Below are positions 59,204 to 64,000 of a stretch of 64,000 bases of DNA, one piece after another. The DNA lies in assembly GCA_015680685.1 (NCBI GenBank), contig MNCI01004590.1, forward strand, positions 608,570 to 672,569, in the 5' to 3' direction. The notes under the pieces were generated by a model, which had not been told where the DNA came from, did not search any database, and saw only the letters and a list, made by a program, of their open reading frames with translations. A program made the translations under genes and the position numbers. The first letter of the stretch is position 1. Each line of letters starts with the position of its first letter. Origin of the DNA: Gnetum montanum (taxonomy: Eukaryota; Streptophyta; Gnetopsida; Gnetales; Gnetaceae).

Positions 59204-60181
59204 TGTAATGATTAAAAAGTTTGGCACTAGAAACTGAAGATCTTAGTGCAAAAAAATTTCAACCTCAAGATCCATGGATCTCAAAAAGGATCTGAGGCAC
59301 CTTAGGTAGTCTTGTTGATCACCTAATGACTTATGAATCCATTACCAAGATAAATAAATGAAAAGAGGCAAGAAAATGAGTGAATGATAGATTTAACACT
59401 AGACCTATAAGAAACAAGAGGTAATGCAGAAAATATGAAAAAATCATGGCAAAACATCTACAAATTTTGGTATTAATTCTGCAAAGTACAAGATGAGAAA
59501 CTACAAAGCATGAAACAGTTATCATTCCACAGGTCTCTATAAAAATGATGCTAAAAATCTAGCTTGTGGGTTGGTAGTGTGTATCCCATAGTCCTCCCAA
59601 ATGGGTCTACTTTGTTCGATCTACTTTCATACACAATTGTAACAAGTTCTTAATGTTCATGATAATCTACACTAGAATCAAAAAATTTCTCTCGACTCTC
59701 AAATCTACTTCAAAAGTATCTCATTTTTATGGAAAAGTATCAAAATGATCAAAAAGTCACCCTTGAATGATATCCATTCTTCTCTGAATAAGCCAAAATT
59801 TATTGTTACTATGTTGATCAAGCTCTACCAATGTCCTAGACAATTACACAACATTTTTTATCACTTCTATAACATATTTTTGCATTATTATCACTAGAAT
59901 TCTTGAGATTTTGCACTAGGAATGCCAGCATTTATGGCATTATGAGCATTAATTACACTACTATAGTATAATTCATGAAGTTATTTATATTCCATGCCAT
60001 AAATTACACTTTACAAAGTGAAACTGCACTAGAATTTTGCCAAAATAGCACTATAAGATTGATTTTTCGAAGGGAATTCAAGGCATTTGTTTTTGCTCTT
60101 AAATTCAATCAAAATTACATGATACAATTTGGTCATAAGGCTTCCTCATTTACAATTTTGAATTTTCTTTGAGGTGTTTTA
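59204..60181 (-). repeat. 5' LTR of T1
   Basis: On the minus strand from TAAAACACC (60181; the other copy has TGAAACACC) to TTACA (59204). Its first 137 bp match the 3' LTR stub 8981-9120. The rest has no partner in the window because D interrupts the other copy. Confidence 0.75.
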
Positions 60182-62867
60182 ATTTTCTAGATCAATTACC
60201 TTACAGATTTTTTGAATAGTTCTCTATGTCCAAAGGGACATCGTAACTTCTTCAAAACTCACAAAAGTCCTTCTGATAAAATATTTTCAATGATGACCGA
60301 TTTGGAAGTTCACATCGCATTTAAAACTCCTACAATGTGATCTTTCTTGAGCAGCTTCTAGATTTGATTAATATTAGTTATGGATTTTTACATTTATTAA
60401 TTAATATTTTATGGACCTAACTATTTTCTTATTGTTTTTAGATTAAATTAGCTTTATTCCAATTCAAGAATGCTTTCTAGCCTATTCATTCCATTTCGAT
60501 CACTAAACCATTTTCTTTTTAATGCTTCTCTAGATTGTTGCCACATAGCCATTTCTCTTACATTTGATTTAATGGGAGAAATTGGTTTTGTCCTCCTTAG
60601 GAAGTATGTGAACAGTCATTCTTCCTATTTTGATACCTCATACTATTTCAACCTAAAATGGTGCAAAATCAATTTTTCCTAATTGTGAAATGGAAGAAAT
60701 GTCAATCATCACATTTCATGGCTTTGAATTCCTTTGTTGTGATGATGACACATGGTTGCACTTTCCCTTGCCAATGAAATGGAGTAAACAACCCTTTTCC
60801 ATCTGAGAAAGTAAGTTGTTGGTCATTTTTCCCACTTTAGGTTTTGTGCATTAACTACATCATATTTTTCTTTTTTAAATTGGAAAGAAAAGGAGATGGA
60901 TAATTTTATAATTGGAAAAACCTAGCCAAATCCCAATTTAAATTCTTATCCTTCATTCATGACATATGTTTGAATTTTCATTTTGACTCCAAAATGGAAG
61001 AAATATCATTTATCCTAATAGTAGGGCTAGAGAAACGACCATCATCCTATTTTGCCCTTAAAATATGCTTATTTGAGATGATTCTGCCTTGGCCATCTGC
61101 CTTTGTCCTATTTGATTGATGAAATGAGAAGAATTGGGTTCACCCCATTTCAAATAGTAGTTTTTTGGCTGCTTTACCCAATTTAAACTTTACGTCATAA
61201 GTCATGTTCTTCATTCTTGTATGCAAAGATGGGAGAAATGCTCTTTGTCCAATCTTGATTTACATATTCTTTCTTTATAAAATGGGCTAATTTAGGCTAA
61301 TGCTTTAACTAGTATATATCATTCCAACTTGGACAAAAAGGATTTATCCAATTTAAAAAACCTATAAAAATGGTCGCTTTATCAAAATCAATTGTTGGGC
61401 CAAAGAAATCACGTGTTTTATTAATTATTATCTTGCGCTTGAGCTAGGATACATATCTTATGATCAAATTTCAACTTGTGTGCCTTAACTAATATTGTCT
61501 CTATCAATGTATTGTCCATGTGTTTTTATTAAACCAAACTAGGAGAAATAAATTTTAATGAGCTAGTAAACTGGGACAAACTCATTTTTTCCAATTTAAC
61601 TTTCTAATCTAACTTAGCAAATTGGAGTAAACTTGTTTTGTTCCATTTTGTGAATTGGCCAAATAACCTTTTGCACCATTTTTATCTCTATGCCTATCAC
61701 ATGCCTACTTAGGCCTTGCTTTTCTTTGAATTGGATCAAAAGAAAATTATCCCAATTAGTAAATATCAACCAATTACTCATGTGACTATTTTTTTATTCA
61801 AATGCAAACTAGGATAACTTGGATACATCTTGGTTAGAAAATAAGAGAATTACCACTTTTCTTATTTCATATTTCATGCATCTATTAAATGTAATATGGC
61901 CTTTATCTCTTTGAAAACATGAACTAGGATAAATGTGTTTTTCCCTAATTCATAAATTGCAATAACTTGACCTTAACGTATGATGTCATCATAGCGTGTT
62001 GATTCAATCTTGTGCTTGCCTTGCAAAGACATCTATCAACAAATAACTAGATAGATTTTGTATTATAAGAACATGTGGTGATTGAACAAAACCAATATTA
62101 TCAAGCCCACTTAATATATTTTGGGTAAAACCTTGGCATGGATAAATTGGGATAAAAGACATTTTCATAAACCCACTAGCTAGGATAAAATGAACTTCAC
62201 CCTTTACATTAGCACTTCAAGCCCATTTTTGCAACAAATGTTTGGCCCATCTTATATACTTAAAAAAATATAAATTCGTGATCTTATTTGAGGCTTGCAC
62301 TCAAGGCCTTTTCAAACTGAGCCTCTACTAATAAAATGCTCAAGCCACTATAACCTTTATAAAATGGCTTTTAATTACCTTAGTAAAATGGGGTGAACAC
62401 TTCTTGATCAATTTTTCAAAGTGGAAACCATACTATGCCATAAACATTGCTAAATATTATTCCTTCCTTAACAAAAGTAAAACTTCTTATATCCTTTACC
62501 ATTTTTTTGCTCCACATTATGGTAGAAATGTAACAACAATAATAAAATTAATTCTATCACAAGAAGTTTTAAAAGGAGCTCAAAAATTAGAGTATTAAAC
62601 ATGAGGCAATTGAAACATTTACTAATGACTAAAAATTTTGTGGGCAAGATTGAGCTTTTTCCTTTTCCATTTATTAAGCTTCTTCTCATTTTTATCAACC
62701 ACATAAGTTCATAAAATATTATGATTAGGCACAAAAGAAAAAGATATTCCTAAAATTTTAAAAACAAAATTTTTTTCAAGATTTTCCAAGGCTTGAGAGT
62801 AACCCACTCATCAATATTATCATTATAATAAATAGTATATTTTTGTCAATTGATACAATAACTATAT
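60182..62867. repeat. Gene-free flank with degenerate repeats of about 105 bp
   Basis: From about 60440 to 62560 a word like AAATGGGAGAAAT recurs (60572, 60688, 60778, 60994, 61124, 61230, 61537, 61622, 61922, 62142, 62380), often 90-130 bp apart and usually followed by a pyrimidine-rich TTTTCCCA-like word. Strongly diverged. It could be the 3' noncoding array of yet another element in which T1 landed. No coding potential. Confidence 0.45.
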
Positions 62868-63540
62868 TCATGAGCGAAGGATACCCCCTACGCCCAACCA
62901 AACAAATCACAAACATTAATGCATGATCCGGTTGAATTCCATGGATGGGACTAGTTGTGCATCTAGATCGTTATCGTAGTTCCTTGTCTTCCTACTTGAA
63001 CTAGCGGTAGCTTTGTCACATATGGTTCAATCCTAAGTGAGGCATATGATTCTTGATGTTGTTTTAGCCTTATGCTACTCCTAACAATAATATAGAAATC
63101 AATTATTTAAACTAATTAACAATGGAAAGTAAAGTCTAAACTAGCCTACATGCAATGAGTGTCTTGTTCCCAGTTTTTTGTACACATCTTGAATCCACAT
63201 ACCCACTACTAGGATTACCAAGCACTATGCTATTAGGTAAACCAAGAAATAATGTTATTAGGATTACTAAGCAAATACATGTTTATGCTCAAAACTAGTT
63301 ACATTCATTCCACCAATTCATTAATATGCATGGGAATGTAAATATTAGCTAAGTACATAGAATATAAATTGCATTAAAATTAAATTTAATCTAAGTCAAA
63401 GTGCTACAATGAATAACAATCAATCTTAATCTTATTGGCATCCATGAAATATGTCCAAGTACATTGCCACTTGAATAAGATGTTGTACAACTAACTTACA
63501 TCCACACTGCGTGCACTCACTAACTATTTCCTAAAATCTC
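62868..63540 (-). repeat. LTR R-U5-like segment related to element B
   Basis: Minus strand; collinear in parts with 38378-39000: ACCCCCTACGCCCAACCA-like start on the plus strand, TAGGATTACCAAGCA, GTGCTACAATG and ACTTGAATAAGA. The end CGCTCATGA corresponds to CTCATCA of A and B. No primer site is seen to the left, so it may be a solo or truncated LTR. Its U3 would lie in the next segment. Confidence 0.65.
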
Positions 63541-64000
63541 AAAATGAAATTGCAAGAGTCTAGTGTACCTCCTGAAATCGTCGGTCTCCGACTGGAAGGA
63601 AAAACAAAGGCCGTGGGATTGCAGGACATGTACAGAAGACCCTGCCTACGCCTGAGGGCGTGCTGGAATGCAGCGGAGGCAAAGTACCTTGGGTGGTCCG
63701 CACGCGGATCAGACAAGGATTTCCCCGCGCGTACGCAAATGCTAATACGCTGGGTTATGCGTAAAACGGCGTGCAGGCGTAAACGAAGGAAAAACAGCGT
63801 AAAACGTAAACAGATGCAAACGAAGCTCGAGCGAGGCGTGGGCCAAATTGACGTAAAACTGTAAAAGAAATTGCAGCGAACGAAATGATGGAATTACAGA
63901 GTCAGAGTATAGTGCACCGGTCTAACGCAGTTGTGGGAACACAAGGCGGCCGAAAAGCCCCGGCGTACACACAGGTGACTCGGACGGTTTGCAGAGGGGG
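63541..64000. other. CpG-rich segment of unknown origin at the right edge
   Basis: Composition changes abruptly: CpG becomes frequent while the rest of the window is strongly CpG-poor. GCGTAAAAC/GCGTAAACG-type words occur several times at 63755-63860. One open stretch (63544-63864, plus, 106 codons) is Arg/Lys-rich without a known motif and probably not a gene. By position it may be the U3 of the LTR to its left, or the start of host DNA. Confidence 0.5.

Larger units (their letters stand above)
8981..60181 (-). mobile_element. Element T1: ancient gag-protease LTR element (Tat/Ogre-like), split into pieces by later insertions
   Basis: On the minus strand in order: 5' LTR 59204-60181, primer site 59180-59197, leader, gag 58356-56003, [T2 insertion], protease 41010-39736, 3' noncoding region 39735-39270, [B insertion], 3' noncoding region from 16491 down to 9121, purine-rich tract, and the first 140 bp of the 3' LTR (9120-8981), where D interrupts it. 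Collinearity with T2 is seen in LTR start, tract, gag, protease and parts of the 3' region. Neither RT nor integrase was found in any T1 segment. It is the oldest layer visible in the window. Confidence 0.8.

Noticed and set aside
63544-63864. 106-codon open frame in the CpG-rich segment
   Set aside because: Arg/Lys-rich with no motif; open frames are expected by chance where stops (AT-rich) are rare.
1-64000. tRNA, rRNA or other RNA genes, and an intact host gene
   Set aside because: None recognised by eye. tRNA-like words found are primer binding sites next to LTRs, not tRNA genes.

Overview
The window looks like intergenic DNA of a large-genome plant, possibly a gymnosperm (inference only: AT-rich, CpG-poor, packed with old LTR retrotransposons, no intact host gene). 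Almost all of it resolves into nested LTR elements, most with matching target-site duplications (TSDs). No open reading frame appears functional: all recognisable retroelement ORFs carry stops, frameshifts or deletions.

Layout. (1) 1-8975: a minus-strand Ty3/gypsy element, here called D (5' LTR 7445-8975, gag 6480-7391), continuing off the left edge. It is interrupted by a gag-only Ty1/copia-type element at 1049-6342 (TSD GTTTA). (2) 8981-60181: the remains of an old minus-strand gag-protease element, here T1 (Tat/Ogre-like). Its 3' LTR stub is at 8981-9120, and D appears to be inserted in that LTR. Its 5' LTR is at 59204-60181 and its primer site at 59180-59197. (3) Two elements split T1. 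B (16497-39269, minus, TSD CTATG) is a tRNA-Asp-type Ty3 element in the T1 3' noncoding region. T2 (41011-56002, plus) is a sister of T1 that landed within its gag-protease gene. (4) B is itself split in its integrase gene by its sister A (20505-33076, plus, TSD TCATC/GCATC). A is split in its 3' noncoding region by C (27368-31232, plus, TSD TGACC). The nest is therefore T1 > B > A > C, plus T1 > T2.

Three things stand out. C carries decayed fragments of two unrelated host genes: an AAA-type ATPase and the RRM of a CCCH zinc-finger protein. T1 and T2 both end their coding region after the protease with a shared C-terminal tail and lack reverse transcriptase and integrase, so they look like a gag-protease-only lineage that needs helpers. 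The T2 3' noncoding region carries a 23-copy array of about 190 bp units, each with an ATGCAT core and mostly the 8-mer CATGCATG, plus a 15-copy 29 bp array.

Right edge: 60182-62867 is degenerate repeat-like DNA without genes; 62868-63540 is an LTR R-U5-like segment related to B; 63541-64000 is a CpG-rich segment unlike the rest of the window. Assembly warnings: three single-N gaps sit between exact 40-46 bp duplications, and further Ns lie in a TC microsatellite and a poly-G run.
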